From Ooceraea biroi (taxonomy: Eukaryota > Arthropoda > Insecta > Hymenoptera > Formicidae), in NCBI RefSeq assembly GCF_003672135.1, contig NC_039514.1, positions 1,612,001 through 1,676,000 of the forward strand: a stretch of DNA of 64,000 bases. Reading direction: 5' to 3'. The notes under the pieces are model-generated. The model worked only from the letters and a program-made list of their open reading frames with translations. It ran no database searches and was not told where the DNA came from. Below, piece after piece: positions 26,856 to 40,600 of this stretch (position 1 is its first letter; each line of letters starts with the position of its first letter). The position numbers and the translations under genes are program-made.

Positions 26856-29375
26856 CATCGCATGTATATTAATAATTCATGATGCGAACAATTGCGCTTT
26901 GATCATATCAAGTATTATGTATGTCACAAATTGAAAACTAATTAACGCTAATTGTAAGTTCGACAGTACAGTAACACATGAACATTTAATACATTTCATT
27001 CACCACCACGTACCAGAAGATCCAGACGATAGTTTTTCAAAAAAGATTTAAAGTATATCTTATTCTCACTTTAATATTTAATATTCAGCATCTCAATACT
27101 TGATAAATGCACATACTTAAAACATTTATATCTTACTGAGAGAAAGTAATGTAAACGGCCATGAAAACGGATGTAACATGCGTCGCACGTATAGTGCATG
27201 CGTTCCAGAAACAAGTAGCATTCGCAATTAGAGTCGAATAATTAAAAGGTCGTTACTCTCGCTAATTGTAAGTATAATTCAAATGAGAAGAGGAAATGAA
27301 GAAGTTTCAAGACCAACATAGTATCACAAAAAATTGATCGTCTTTTTTTACGATAAGGAAAACGCAATTTCTTTTTTACTTCGCGCCGCTGTTATTGCGT
27401 GCACATGATTACTCAAACATTTATTTTCTTATGAACTGTAACGAAAATGTAACGACAGAAATGTATGAAAAACAAAGAGCACAAAGGAATAATGCAGGCA
27501 CATTGTTCATTATTGTTTATCAAATGAAGCGGTGTTGTAAAACAAAAGTCACGTAATGTAAAAAAATGTAATTTGCAAATATCCATAGTATAAGAATTAA
27601 TAATCAAAGCCACGTACCAAACTAGTATTGTAAACAGTCTTATCGCCATTATGCGTAAAATTATCCCTATTACATGGTGCCCACAGGTTGGAATCGAATT
27701 GGAAATTTCTCTATTTGCAACGGAGTTAAAGTGACATGCGATGGAAATGGATCGAGCAAACGAAGAAACGGCTTGTTACGCCAATCTAATGGACAGCTTT
27801 AATTACAATGGGCATGTATATGTATGAAAGAACTATATACGTATATGTGCATATATCCGTCATGTACACATTACGTACAGGTTCTCTGTACGAAACCATC
27901 GTATCCCTCAGAAATTAGCATAACAATTCTTTCAGCGTCATGCATTTTTCATATGCTCGTTCACAGGTAACAAGTGTAAATTCTTTTTTTACTATTTGTT
28001 AAACTCTGGTCGTCACCTAGTTTGGAGATATGATTTGAGCAAAATACAGTAATGCATTCGTTCCGACGATACGTTTTTTTTTGCATGTACATCATACATG
28101 TCATATCATCATTGTGCGGTATTATCATGTTAACGTTATCAAAAACAAACGTGGAAACTACAAAGCGTTATTACTTATGTATGTGTGTGGCAAATAATAC
28201 GAGTATATTATACAAGAAGAAATTTGTGATAAAAATTGTTAGAAAAAAATTAAATACAATAAAATCTTTATTAACCCCGAATAGCTTTTTATATTAGTCT
28301 CTTTATTTCCATAATTCCTTAAATAATTTTCGCATAAATCATTTCGTCGATTCTAAGTCATTCTCTTACACATATCTTAATGTATTTATGTAATCTAATA
28401 TTTATGTAATCTAGTAACACACATGTGTTGTATGAAGCATTTATTTCCGTTTGTCAAATACCACCTCTCTCGGATAATTGAACGTTACAAATTAAACAGT
28501 GTCTGGATAATAAATATATCTATGATATCTATAAATCTGTCTACCTCTTCTTTCCTCCCTATCTCTTTCTTACTTCGTAACGAGGTGTTTGTTATCAGCG
28601 TACTTGTCACAATGTCTCTTATCTCTAGCCTCGATTTTGCTATTCAGGGGTGACGTCAATCTAGGTTTTATCATCGTATATAGATAACATCTAGATAAAA
28701 TCTCGGCAAATCTGCTGAGGATTCGATTGGAACGATGCGTTACAAGGACGATACCATATCTAACATAATTATCCATGAATGCAATTAAGAGAACAGCAGA
28801 CTCAAAATACATACCTCAGAAATTAACCAGGCTATCTGGAACACTCCTTACAAGGCGGATATCTGCTAGTGAAACGGTCTTCTCCGTATCTTCAATGATT
28901 ATACTCGCCTTGTTAAGCGACATATGCCAAGTCGGATTATCGGCGAAAACTTGCCACGTACGCCGGGTATGTGCACGGGAAAGGGAGAGATCTTCAAGAT
29001 TTCCAAACCAGCAACAGTCTAGATCTTCAACAGAAATGAAAGTTCCGATTAGGTACGGACAAATTATTCGAAAGTTTAGGATTTGGGAAACTTTAGTCGT
29101 CAAATATCGCGATTTGCAGTAATGAATAGTGCGAGAACATTGTCGAAAATTTCATGAAGAGTAATCGGAGATGAAAACGTATTATTAAGTAAAGATATAA
29201 AACGTAAAACTATTCGTTGAGATTGAAAGCAGCATTATAGTTATTATATATTACAGAGAGATAGTTTTACTGTGTAATCTACAATACCAGTCTACAATAA
29301 TCTAATCTATCATAATGTGATAAGTAATGTAATGTATAGTAGTATTAAAGAAGAAATAAGTGTGATATATATATA

Positions 29376-30133
29376 CAGGGTGTCCCGGGTTTTAACCGAC
29401 AAACTGCGGGAGCATATTCTACTAGTGGAAATAAGAAAAAATTCTTATATCGAGTTTGCTTAGAAATGCTTTATTACAAAGTTATAAACCAATATTGAAA
29501 AGAAATATGAGATAAGTAACAACGGAACATAGTGTAGAATTTGGAAGGTCGAAGATGTTTATGTTATGTGTATTCACATGTATTCATGTTCACTATGTTG
29601 AAACGATTCAGTATGATTGTTACTTTCACAACAGTAGCTGTTAGATTTCAATCGTCGTGTCAACTAGCAATTACTATCAGAATGCCAAAAGTGTTTTCAA
29701 ATGAGGAATACACTGATATTCATTTCGTGTACGGATTCCGTGACGGAAATGCACGAGCTGCCGTACGAGAGTATCAACGTAGATTTCCTAACAGGAGAGT
29801 ACCAGATAGATTTAAAGCAACGAATTACTAATTCAGTTACTGAGATGCAACGAAATTTTCAGGAATGTCGTACTGTAACAAATTCTGTACTACGTCGATG
29901 TCTAGCTTGTATCGATGTGCAAGAACAACATTTTGAAATGCGTCACTAAATCATTGCGTACATAATTTTTATTTTTGTGAAAAAATCCGTTGTTACTTAT
30001 CTCATATTTCTTTTCAATATTGGTTTATAACTTTGTAATAAAGCATTTCTAAGCAAACTCAATATAAAAATTTTTTCTTATTTCCACTAGTAGAATATGC
30101 TCCCGCAGTTTGTCGGTTAAAACCCGGGACACC

Positions 30134-30136
<3 letters not shown>
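29376..30136 (+). mobile_element. internally deleted mariner/Tc1-type element with 151-bp terminal inverted repeats
   Basis: Terminal inverted repeats 29376-29526 and 29986-30136 begin CAGGGTGTCCCGGGT and match closely, with only a few mismatches. The element is flanked by TA on both sides (29374-75 and 30137-38), inside a TA microsatellite, which fits TA-targeting transposons of the Tc1/mariner superfamily. The 761-bp length is too short for a full transposase gene. Between the repeats only the first ~43 and last ~46 residues of a transposase-like protein remain (see separate entry), so the copy cannot move by itself. It could have been mobilised by an intact relative. Confidence 0.85.
29682..29949 (+). 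pseudogene. transposase remnant: DUF4817-type N-terminal helix-turn-helix fused out of frame to the C-terminal end
   Basis: From ATG 29682 the frame gives a ~43-residue segment containing FSNEEYTDIHFVYGFRDGNA and RRFPNRRVPDR. This matches the DUF4817 DNA-binding domain found at the start of many insect mariner-like transposases. That frame ends at 29831. In another frame, from about 29809 to the stop at 29947-29949, the sequence includes SVLRRCLACI and QHFEMRH, which resembles the usual C-terminal end of such transposases. The switch happens at AGATAGAT (29804-29811), a 4-base repeat consistent with a microhomology deletion. All of the DDE/D catalytic core is missing. Family assignment is from memory of the motif, without a search. 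Confidence 0.7.

Positions 30137-30180
<44 letters not shown>
30137..30180. repeat. (TA)n microsatellite
   Basis: A pure TA run of about 44 bases directly abuts the right end of the mariner-like element; a shorter TA run abuts the left end (29366-29375). The transposon therefore landed inside an existing TA tract, or the tract expanded after insertion. Confidence 0.9.
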
Positions 30181-30182
<2 letters not shown>

Positions 30183-30223
30183 AAATCTCTCTATATAAGA
30201 ACTAATTTATTTTATAAACGCTT

Positions 30224-30254
<31 letters not shown>

Positions 30255-30280
30255 ATATATATATAAGAGATTTCTTATAT
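30176..30280. repeat. 15-bp inverted repeat enclosing TA tracts, next to the mariner-like element
   Basis: ATATAAGAAATCTCT (30176-30190) is the exact complement of 30266-30280. The 75-base spacer ends in TA tracts (30223-30265). It sits just right of the TA tract that received the mariner-like element. It could be a tiny mobile element remnant or a slippage/inversion product of the TA-rich DNA. Confidence 0.5.
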
Positions 30281-33200
30281 GGAAAATCTCGGGCTTACAC
30301 AGCGGATTATCCTGCCACCATTGACAATCTCTATCACGAAAGTTTACAACGTGATTTGTCCCAGTTCCACGGATTCGGATATTAATATGGACAAACGAAC
30401 ACTCGGGTTCGTGTAGAGCGTGAATTCGCCCTCCGTTCTAATTCCAAGCTTAATCCAATCTGCATGCAATTGTCAACGAGACTATACCACTGTGGAAGCA
30501 CTTGATTTTAATTAAATCCAATGCAGATTAAATCTATGTCGTAAATGTGCCGCGATAGGGACAGATTAGAAGCTTCACCTTCTCACGCATTAATTACGAT
30601 CGTTTGACATATTCGCTATTCTGAGATTGCTCGTTCCGTCATAATCCATGCGATTATCTAATTGATAATAATCAATTTTCTATTTCATCACTCGATGTCG
30701 AGGTTTTATTTAATCAATGTCGCTTGTATATGCACATTCAAAAATGTATATTCAAATCTCCCAAATGTAAACATGATATAAAATAATTTTCCAGTTAAAT
30801 CATAATGAAAAACTTTTCTTCCGCGAAAACTATAATATTTAAATTCATGAATGAAAATAACATTCCAGCAAAGGGAGATATAACACGTGGATGGTACGAT
30901 GCAAACACGAAAAACAATATCTCATTTAACTCTAACATCACGGTTTCTTGTTAATTACTGTTGTATCGCGTTTTTGTAATTACACTACTACGCTACTCGT
31001 GACCGCAGCTGAGTTTAAGAATTCTGTGTAATTCGAACAATGCGCAAGTTCCGCAAGGATTTGTGTAGTTCTTCAGTGGAGATACATTCGTTTTTGCTTG
31101 AACACAAAAAGACCGGACAGCTAAAGATACATCGTGTTCAAAACGAATGAAATTACAAGCTCTTTTGCGCATTGGTATCCGACTCTGATCAACGATGAAA
31201 CTCTGAAAAGGTCATTTGATGTTAGAAGCTCCCTAAATCAAAAAAAGGTCAATCGATATATATATATTTTTTTTTAAAGCTGAATCAGATCTAATCTGCA
31301 CTCTCTGCACTGAACAACCAAAAATAATGAATTTTGGAAGAGTAAGGATAGCAATCGAACAACAACGTCCTTATAACAACGTGCTATTGCCGGTATCTGG
31401 ATACTGGGTATCCTTATCATCCCTCCCGATGGAATCAACCTCTAATGGTTGAGACTATAAGGAGCTAATAATATTAGCAAGGCAGGCGAGCGCGAGCACG
31501 GAGAAACAATTAAGCTAAAAGGCACGTTGATTCTTTCAGCGAGACGAGTAGATTATCTCATTAGTCTGACAGTATGGCATTACGCGCGATATTCATACGC
31601 GCTGTCCAATTAAAATTTTCGTAGATAACTTTGCTACCGAACCAACCGCCGAGACTGGTACAACAATATATGCAAACCTCATTCATTTTTACGTTAATTT
31701 TACACATACATTCACATGTCACGTAAAATTGCTTTTTCCATTTTTCTCGAGCGTTATTAGGTACACTGATAAACCACTGGCTACAAAGTACTGTTGATAA
31801 CTTGTTTGCTAAATAAACACATTTCGCTTATTTTTACATAATATGAAAAAACTAAATTAAAGTGTCGTTAATCTGATTAAAAAGATGTTCTTTTCGGGAT
31901 TAGTAACGACATGAGATTTACATATTTATTAGGTTCTCTTCATCCGAGGAACTTGATCAAGTTGCAGTTAAAATTAAAATTGATAGATAAAGTAAAGATA
32001 CCTTAAATGCTAATATTATATCTTTGTAATGAACGCAACGGTGCATTCACGAAAATAGTAAAAGCGAGCTTCCGAATGGCGATAACGACTGCCGGATGGG
32101 AAAGTTCCTGCTCGGACGTTAATGACCAGAGGAATATCTTTTTCGCAGCGGCAGCTATCGCCCACACTCTGTATGACTCCCCGATGATTTACAACGCTTG
32201 GAAGTATACCCGTCAACGCTACACATCTTGTTCAATTACAGAGTCTCAGCAGAGATTAGAAAGCTCGAAGAAATATTATAAAAAAGATATTCATTTACGG
32301 CTATAATTTATCCTTTTTTCGTGGGAATACAAAGGATTTTTTAGCTCAACTTTAAATTTATGTATAACTAACAATAAGAGAAGAGAAGACGAATGTCAAG
32401 ATAAACATTTCCATTTGCGATATAAATTCCGTTTGTGCGGAATAGCTAGTGTTTCTTTTTTATTTCAGTCAGCCATGTCCGGCAAAGAAGAGATTTAGCT
32501 TGGCTTATCCGGTCAACGTACGATCGAACATAACGCCTCGAAACTTCTGATGCATGATTAATTTAATTTATCCGTCCGCTCCAACCGGTGCGTTATTAGC
32601 CCGATTGCTCTCCCGACCAGTGAGGCGCAGCGTTCCGCCTCTCACACCCGCGCCGTTGCGCCCAGCACCAGCATTATTAATCCGAACGTTATTAAATTTT
32701 CGATAACCTCTGCCGATGCTACGTGTCTTGTAAGCAAGATGCCGAGTAAGCTATCCGGTCGAGCGCGCGCGAGCGGGCGCAAACGATCTCGTTACCCGAC
32801 TGACATTGCGCTACGTGCGAAACTTTTCGACCTCTCCGTGCCATCGCCGATATCAAGATTAAACAGTGCATGCCGCACTGACAAATTGATCAGCACAGCA
32901 CTGTAACAAAACCGTCCACCACTGGTTTGTACACTTTTTCCAAATATGGTTATCACATAATGTGACAATAAACTTTTCAACATTTGCTTCGTTTCGCTAG
33001 CATTTAGAAAGAGCTGTGACATATTTTCCGGAAACTGTCTACTAAAGTGAGAAACGTTCGCTACTATTCCGCAATGATCTATACAAACTGCATAAAAAAG
33101 AAGAATAATGCAAATATAAATCGGATTATTTGACGCGTAATCGTTTTATCGTCACATCTGGAATATCGTTAAGCTGCATTAAATAAGTGCACATCCATCA

Positions 33201-36200
33201 CATCACATCACTGAGTACAGTGCGACAGTGTACAAACCAGCAAACATTTTTCCACCTGGAGCAACACACAGGAGCGATTTCATTGATTAACGACATGCGT
33301 TTCGTAATGAGAATTCTCGGCGTGGCTATGGTTCGTTGCACCAAATTGAAACTCCGTTGCTTGATTTATCGCCGCCAGGAGGACGCGAGTGCGCGGACGG
33401 AAAATTAATTGTGACTTGTAGGCTGCGCGCCAGAAGACCGTCGGGAAAGCGAAAACGGGATAAAGAAAAATTCGTGTCCCGCGTACACGAGGCGTCATTT
33501 CCGGAGCGGAGGACGAGAAACTGCACGCGCATCGCTTATGTAGACTTACGTAGGCGCGTACGAGAAAAGCTGGCGGTCATGAAAAAGCGGGGATAAGATA
33601 AGGATGGTGCGCGAGGCAAAAGGGATGAAAAACGAGGAGTTCCGGGGAAAGACGAATACGGTACACCTAATCTATCCGCGTTCCCGTGTAATGGGCGAAG
33701 ATACTATTTTCCCTGGCGAAATATCTTCATGACAGGTACGTAATATACATTGCTTCCTCTACGTGGCGAACCTAAAATACGTCTGGTAAAAATATTGCGC
33801 CCTCCGGCAAGCCGGTAGGAACGGCAAGTCGTCAAACGTAACAAATTCTTGATTTCCCCTCAGATAAACTTTGGAATGTCGACCTATGATTTGTCGCGTT
33901 TGCGAAGGCACTCGCGAGAGTAACAGTTTCCTCAAAAGAAGAGGCAGAACGCAATCGGAATAGAGGGCGAGTATATTCACATGTATACGTACATAAATGA
34001 ACAGAGATGAGTGACGAATAAGCGAGAACGACGACGGGATAAAACGTCTTTCGCGTCAAGGCAAAAATATTTAAGTCGAGCAGAGGTCCAAGTGCAAGCT
34101 GAAGTCTAGCTGGCCCGACGTCGCCGAGCTATTTCACAGCTAGCTCATAAAGTTTTAATCGGAATCGCGCACGAGACACGCTACATCTCCGTCAAGTGCA
34201 ATTCTCACGTAGTTCAGTCATCGTCTCGTCCCTGTTTCATTGTGCAACAACCAGGAAAAAGCGGTAACGGCCATAGGCCGTTCGTGGCGGCGATCCCATC
34301 ACGGCATAGTCAGCGTAGACGGTAAACGGACGAGGGACAAACGGAGGAACTCTGCCAGAACTTAAGCGAGCCGTATGCCACATTTCCGCCGAGGAATATC
34401 AGAATGAATAGTGGATGAGTTGGCACACCGGCTGATAGAAGGATAAAACCTCGGATAAAAATGGCACTTGCTTTATTCCGTGGATTTACGTTAATAGTAA
34501 CTTTCCCCATTTTTTTACAAATGTTTTATGTCTCGCATTCGCCACCGTTATAAATTTTCACGGAACCACGGAAACGAGAAACGCGAGGAAATTGCTCCTT
34601 GCTCGTTTCAAACGAAGCTATCGCTTTTCCTGTTTCTTTCTTGTCTTTCGCACTCTTCCTGCTGCATTATCAGTCGATAATAAGTCACTCAGGAATTTAA
34701 TTAATCCTCTTTTTCAGGAACAGGAATTTAAATTGCCATCTTGAAGAAATTCGTTAACACGTATACATACAGGTACGCGTATATCGCCAAAGCCGAATCC
34801 TGAATCCTAAATCTTTCGTTACGACCAGGAAACTCGATTTTTCCCGCTTCTTTGCTAGACAACTTTGATGCGATTCCTATTCTTTATTCCGCTCCATCAT
34901 GTCCTCCTTTGTCCAAGTTTTTTATCTTGCGCAAGTTCACGGGAAGGAAATATCGAGGAATCGATCATCCCTTGCGAATAAGAAATTTGCAAAGTACGAG
35001 AAGCGTACGAACGAGCGAACCTCCTGACGTTACACAGCCACGAGCTCACGAGGGAGAAGGATAAGTTGAGCGAAACAAATACGCCGTATCTCTCGCTACC
35101 GCTATCGTACGCGTGATGGAAGAAATTGGCACGCTTTCGTTCGGAGCAGATGAAAACGCAATGTCCCTCGAAAACGCTTTCAGACTTGCGTTACCGAGCC
35201 ACTCGTTAGTGAAAACATTGTAGTTTAGGATCGTGACTGCTTCATCTATCGTCGACTAACGAATTGCAAAACAATTGCAGATAGATAGATAATAGACATG
35301 AGGAGCGCCGTGATAACGTGGAAGGAAACGTGATATGAGAAATTCGTAATGCCGTAACAGATCACGGCAACTATAATTAGCGCGCGTTTCGCGTTAACAT
35401 CTGCTTCACGAGTTGGCGAGTGCGAGATGACAGTGACGCGCAGGTAAGGTGGATTAACTAATTAGAATGGGTATATGCGTATATACGACGGGGCCCTGAC
35501 GATTAAGACGGCAGAGACGAAGACTCCTGAACTTAAGGAGGATGTAATCGTCTTAGGTCCGTAACGACCATCGGGACGAGCTCGCATTAATCTTACGCCA
35601 TGCCTGAAGCTGCTTGATATGCGGCCAAGGGATCCGGCAGGAATCCTCTACCACCATCTCCAACGACCCTAAACCGAGACCGCTACCAACACCGTAGCAA
35701 AGCCCTAGCAGACGCAACCTTCCAGAACGAGCCGTCTTTGCGCATTCTGGTGAGATTAAGCAACAACGTTCGTGTACGGGTTCTCGGGTTAAATGCGTAT
35801 CTCGCGATCGCTGATATTGGCGTTGATATTGCATCAAAAGGGTGAGCGAAAAGCTACGCGTGACTATCCAGACACCGAACTGCATTTATGACGTTATAAC
35901 GCCAACTTCTGCACACGGACCCTTAAGAACATTGGCATTTGAGTCTAGCTGGCCATCAAGGGAGTATCCTTTTCTGTTTCGGTAGGAAATGCTGCTTCGA
36001 TAGACAGGTAGACGGAGTGCTACTCCGCTATCGATACTATTAGCTGCACAGCCATACGCTGCACCGGATTCCATCTCAGATCTCGCTTCGAGACACAAGA
36101 CGCTGGTCAAAAGGACCAGAATCCCCGATATTAAGGAGCAAACAGGGACGCCCGAAAATATTACGCGAACGTGGTATTTCTCATTCCGGTCCCCTTGTCG

Positions 36201-37616
36201 CGTTACGAACTTTGTCGCGTTCTTGGAGCAGATTACCATGTGATGGATACTTACGACGTCGCGAAGCCGAGAGCTCAACGTAATCGCGAGATATTCAGGA
36301 CGTGACGTGGTCGTTTCGTCGTTCGTGATATCCTGCCGAGAATTTTGCGTATCTCTATCAAGCATTGACAAATTGTGCGTCGAAACGCGTTCCGAAAATT
36401 CGCAACGTGATTAGATCGCGCGCTATAACACGCATTTTGCATTTCTTGATCACAACGTAAATTGCAGCTTTAGTACCGATTACGGCAACTTTATTTACCG
36501 ATTACGCCAAGCGCGAGTGGTACTACCTACTTAAACACCAATCGCGAAATTTTATCTCGAAACGTCTTTCGTCCGTGTTAATTTCACCGATAAGGTTGAA
36601 CGAGTCGCGAAGGTCGAACGAGTAGTCAATGTGCGGATTAAGTCAAGAGGCCACCTCGTAAATCAGAAGCTCAGCCAGTTATGTCTGGGATGCTGGAGAT
36701 AATAACCATTTTGCGCTTCCATAGGCTTCCCTCTCACATCGCGAGCGATCTTAAACGACAGAGTACAATCTCTCCTTCTCTACATCGTACACGCACGTTT
36801 GTGTATGTATAGTGTGGTACGAACAAGAGAGAAAGAGAAAGACAGAGGAAGTCTATTCAATTAACTCGGTAAAACGTAAATCGCGCTCACCCTCGTCCCT
36901 TCCGCTCTATCGCTCTCTATCGACCTTCGGTTTTGCCACGGACTTTCCCGCGCATTCAGCAAACAGCCTCGTGCCTTCTGCCAAGATTCACAATTTTAAG
37001 TGCAGCAATTTATTTTGACTTACGTCTAGCCAATTTTATTGTAAATTTTCATGTGTATTCTTATGTGTAACGTTTTAAAATAGATTGTATGAGGGTCGAT
37101 TTTTATTTAATTATATGTTTATAAAAATGTAACAAAAAATGTACGTAACAATAAAAATAAAAAAAAAGCTGAAACAAGCTGTATTTTAAAACACAAGTTT
37201 CCCTTGTTTCCTCATTAAAGTTAAGAAAGTATTGACGACCAGAAAACAATGGTAGAGAAAATTCACTGAATTTATTTCTAACAGCAACAAAATACGAACG
37301 ATGGCAACTTATGCACACTTTTAACACATGCAACATATTCGTTTTCGTACACCAAAATCCGGGATTTCCGAGATAAACCGAGCTGAAATCTACAGGTATG
37401 AAATTTCGTCGTGCATACGATTCCGTCGAGATAGACAATCCGTCTCGTCTTCGACGCGGAGCGAGAAACGCGAGGAATGAAGCAGCAATTCCTCCATCTT
37501 CGCGAGACACGAATACGCATTTTCGTTGTCAGTTGGGCATCAGTATCGATAGGTGGGATCAGGCGGAATACAGCAACACACCCGATCGACATAATTTACC
37601 GTGTTTCCTCAGCGCG

Positions 37617-37618
<2 letters not shown>

Positions 37619-37657
<39 letters not shown>
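37619..37657. repeat. (CA)n microsatellite
   Basis: Pure CA run of 39 bases. Translated runs of alternating His/Thr or Val/Cys in this region come from this repeat, not from genes. Confidence 0.95.
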
Positions 37658-37660
<3 letters not shown>

Positions 37661-40600
37661 TAAACGTCACAGCGTTCCCGTAGGATCTTCCATCCGCGTT
37701 CGCTGTCAAGGTTGGCTGGCGACGCGTCTCTTACGTGCCTCGAATTCAAGTCGAATATCTGGAAGAATGTCACGCTGATTCTGTACGCCTCGATCTCGAT
37801 TGCGAGTCGACAGCAGCCGACAGTAATGCGAGACAACGTAACGTTCATTCACATATTATTCACGGAATAAAGCGTACAATTCAATTCCAATGTGTAATTG
37901 TTAGTATCGTTTCTCGAACATGTACATTGTACATGCATCTTTTAGATTAATGCGTAAATGAATTCTAGAATGATAAGTTATATCTGTGTGTGTTCTTTCT
38001 CACTCGACGCAGGATAAATTCCTTCTAATCCTTTAAGTAAAAGCAACGCAAACTATTTCTAATTGAAAAGAAAGATTGATCTAATCGACAAGAATGTGGA
38101 ATGTTATAGTCACAAGAAAGATCTAACTCTCTAATTTTGAAATAACGTAATGAAATTTTTCGAGAAAAATATTACACTGCAAAGTAAAAGCAAAGACAGG
38201 ATATTCGTTAAAGTTCCCGCAGCAATACCGAAATTCTTTGTTGTTTGCTAACGTATTGAGAATAGCGAGAACATTTCTTCTTTTAACGTGATGAACAATG
38301 GACATTTGGATTATTGTATCATAGGTCCTCCGGACTTCCCAGACAGACCGATTTGCCAGTTGGAAACAAACCGCTCAATTTGCGGACAAGCAACCAAACG
38401 AATGACCCTATGGTGAGTTTCGGCAAGTTTGCGAATCAGTCTGAGACTAGGCAAGAAGGCTGACGTCTGTGAATGGGATAATTTGTCACGAGACAATTTT
38501 GATGCGATACAAACAATAAAATGATAAAACGCTCGTATATTATGCTTTTAAATGGAGGAGAAAAGTCTTTTTGTCAAGACAAAAAGTTAGAGAATCATCA
38601 TTAAAGACCAATATTTTGCAAAAATAATATTCTTATAATCATTTTATTTCGCTTTTACGCGTACGCGATATTGTTATTTGTATAATTACAAATACATATT
38701 CCAAGTGATCTAGCGCATACGAAAGGCATACTATCGTATACGATACATCTAATAATATGAAAAGTATTTAAAACGCTTGCGTTACGAAACCGTATTTTGC
38801 ACTATTCACCGGATGATAATAATGTAAACAATATAGCCGATTATTCTGGATGAGAGCGTCAGTCAATCACCGGCAAATTCAAGCACGGTATCCTGGGGTA
38901 TGCTGGTGCATTTGGTCGGCTTAATCGCGTTACAGACCCAAAATCTGATTGTGCAAATGCAATTCCGCCAGCGCTTTCAGCGCGAAAATTCTTTTTCTCC
39001 ATCCATTAACTAGCAACCTCGCAGTACTTTGACTTTCGAAATCCGTCTTCATTCAAAAAGTACATAAAATTAAGGCGAAAATTGTTAAAGTACTTTTTTG
39101 CCAACTGTCCGATTTTTAGCAATGGCGATAGGAACGTTACACAATTCACGCCCGAAAATGTTCACTAAAATCAACAGTTCTTCGGTGAACTTTACCAGGT
39201 GAAACTTTTCACTTTGACATCGACAAAGCTATATCCACACTTAACTCACGGGTAAAATGAACTTGCGCGAGCACGTAAACCGAACTTTTACGAGTCGCGG
39301 TTCCCGGCTGCCATTTTATGTCAGCGATAACATCGCTCTCTCGATACGCAGCATTCAATATTTATAAAAGGATTCGAGAGCACAGTGTGAAAATATCGGA
39401 GACAGAGCGAATGCCACACCGCGCGCTTACTAGATCACTTTATATCGCATATTGCATTACGCTATTTTTGCATTGTTATTTTTATATTTTTACATTGCAT
39501 TTGTATCAGGTATTGACAATTCGATGTTGCTGTATCTTTGCCATCCATATAACGAATCATCACGAATAAATATCGTTTATTTAATATTCAATTTTCTTTT
39601 CAGCTCCGATTTATTCGAATTAACGTATTATGTTTCTTCCACGATTAAATATAGTTTTTGTAGTACTGGGACAGTTTACATAAATATAGTTTCTATAATC
39701 CAACGGAATAAATCTGAAGATTATTCTTTTACGTTTGCAGTATTCAATAACGTTTCCTCAAAAAGATGATGCATCGTAATTATATTTCGCACTCTTCTCT
39801 TTGAAGCTTTTGCTTACAAATTATGGCGTCCAAATCATGAATAGCAGAAGATTTCTTGTTTTTATCCGTAAAATATTTCGCTCTGTGACGATGATTCGAA
39901 GAAAAAAGAATTACTCGAAGAATGAGTGAAGACTTCTTTCGAGAATGCATGTATCGGACTTTCACAGACAGAACGAGGAGTTCTGCGGTTCTGGAATCTC
40001 CTTTTCATGTTGTATTCCATGCCCTCTCATCGGAGGCAAGTAGCTTTAAAGCCTTCGGACCTCGAAGAATGTTCTTGATACTGACCGCAGACGAGTCCAA
40101 GACAATTCGAACGTTGAACGCTCTCTCTCTTTCTCTTTTGCTCGATTCAACTCGCAATCTTGGTGCTCGTGGACTGCGATTCAGTAGTAGAAAAGCTGGA
40201 TCGTCCCTTTCTGCACAATTTGATCCGGAAAAAACGCCGTGAGCGGGGAATAAGTGACAACAATTGCAGTTTTTTTCTTTTTTGTGACTCGCGAGAATAA
40301 AAAAGAAATTATTGATCCATGCACAAAATTAACTTTCTCCATAAAGTATCATAATACATGAGTAAACAAGAATACCTCGTCGCTTTCGCAAGTTTTTCAT
40401 CGCGAGTAAAGTGCGATGAGCGTATGGGCTTGCGTGACATAGGTACGTGTACTCGTAATGATTTCCTCTGACCTTAATGGTTCGTTTCAAGTTTAGTTTT
40501 CTCTTTTTATAGTTCGACGTCTAACGTGTCGTGTAGCATGCGTTCCTTCGAGTCGTCTTAACGAGAGCCTTGCTCCTCCAAGCACGAGCGATCGGAAAAT

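Larger units (their letters stand above)
19709..29375. other. non-coding stretch, no gene supported
   Basis: 21,955-22,734 is strongly purine-rich on the + strand, and the long open frame opposite it is a composition effect. 26,400-26,900 is AT-rich, with aataattcatg recurring near 26,470, 26,570 and 26,870. Otherwise only simple repeats. Confidence 0.6.
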
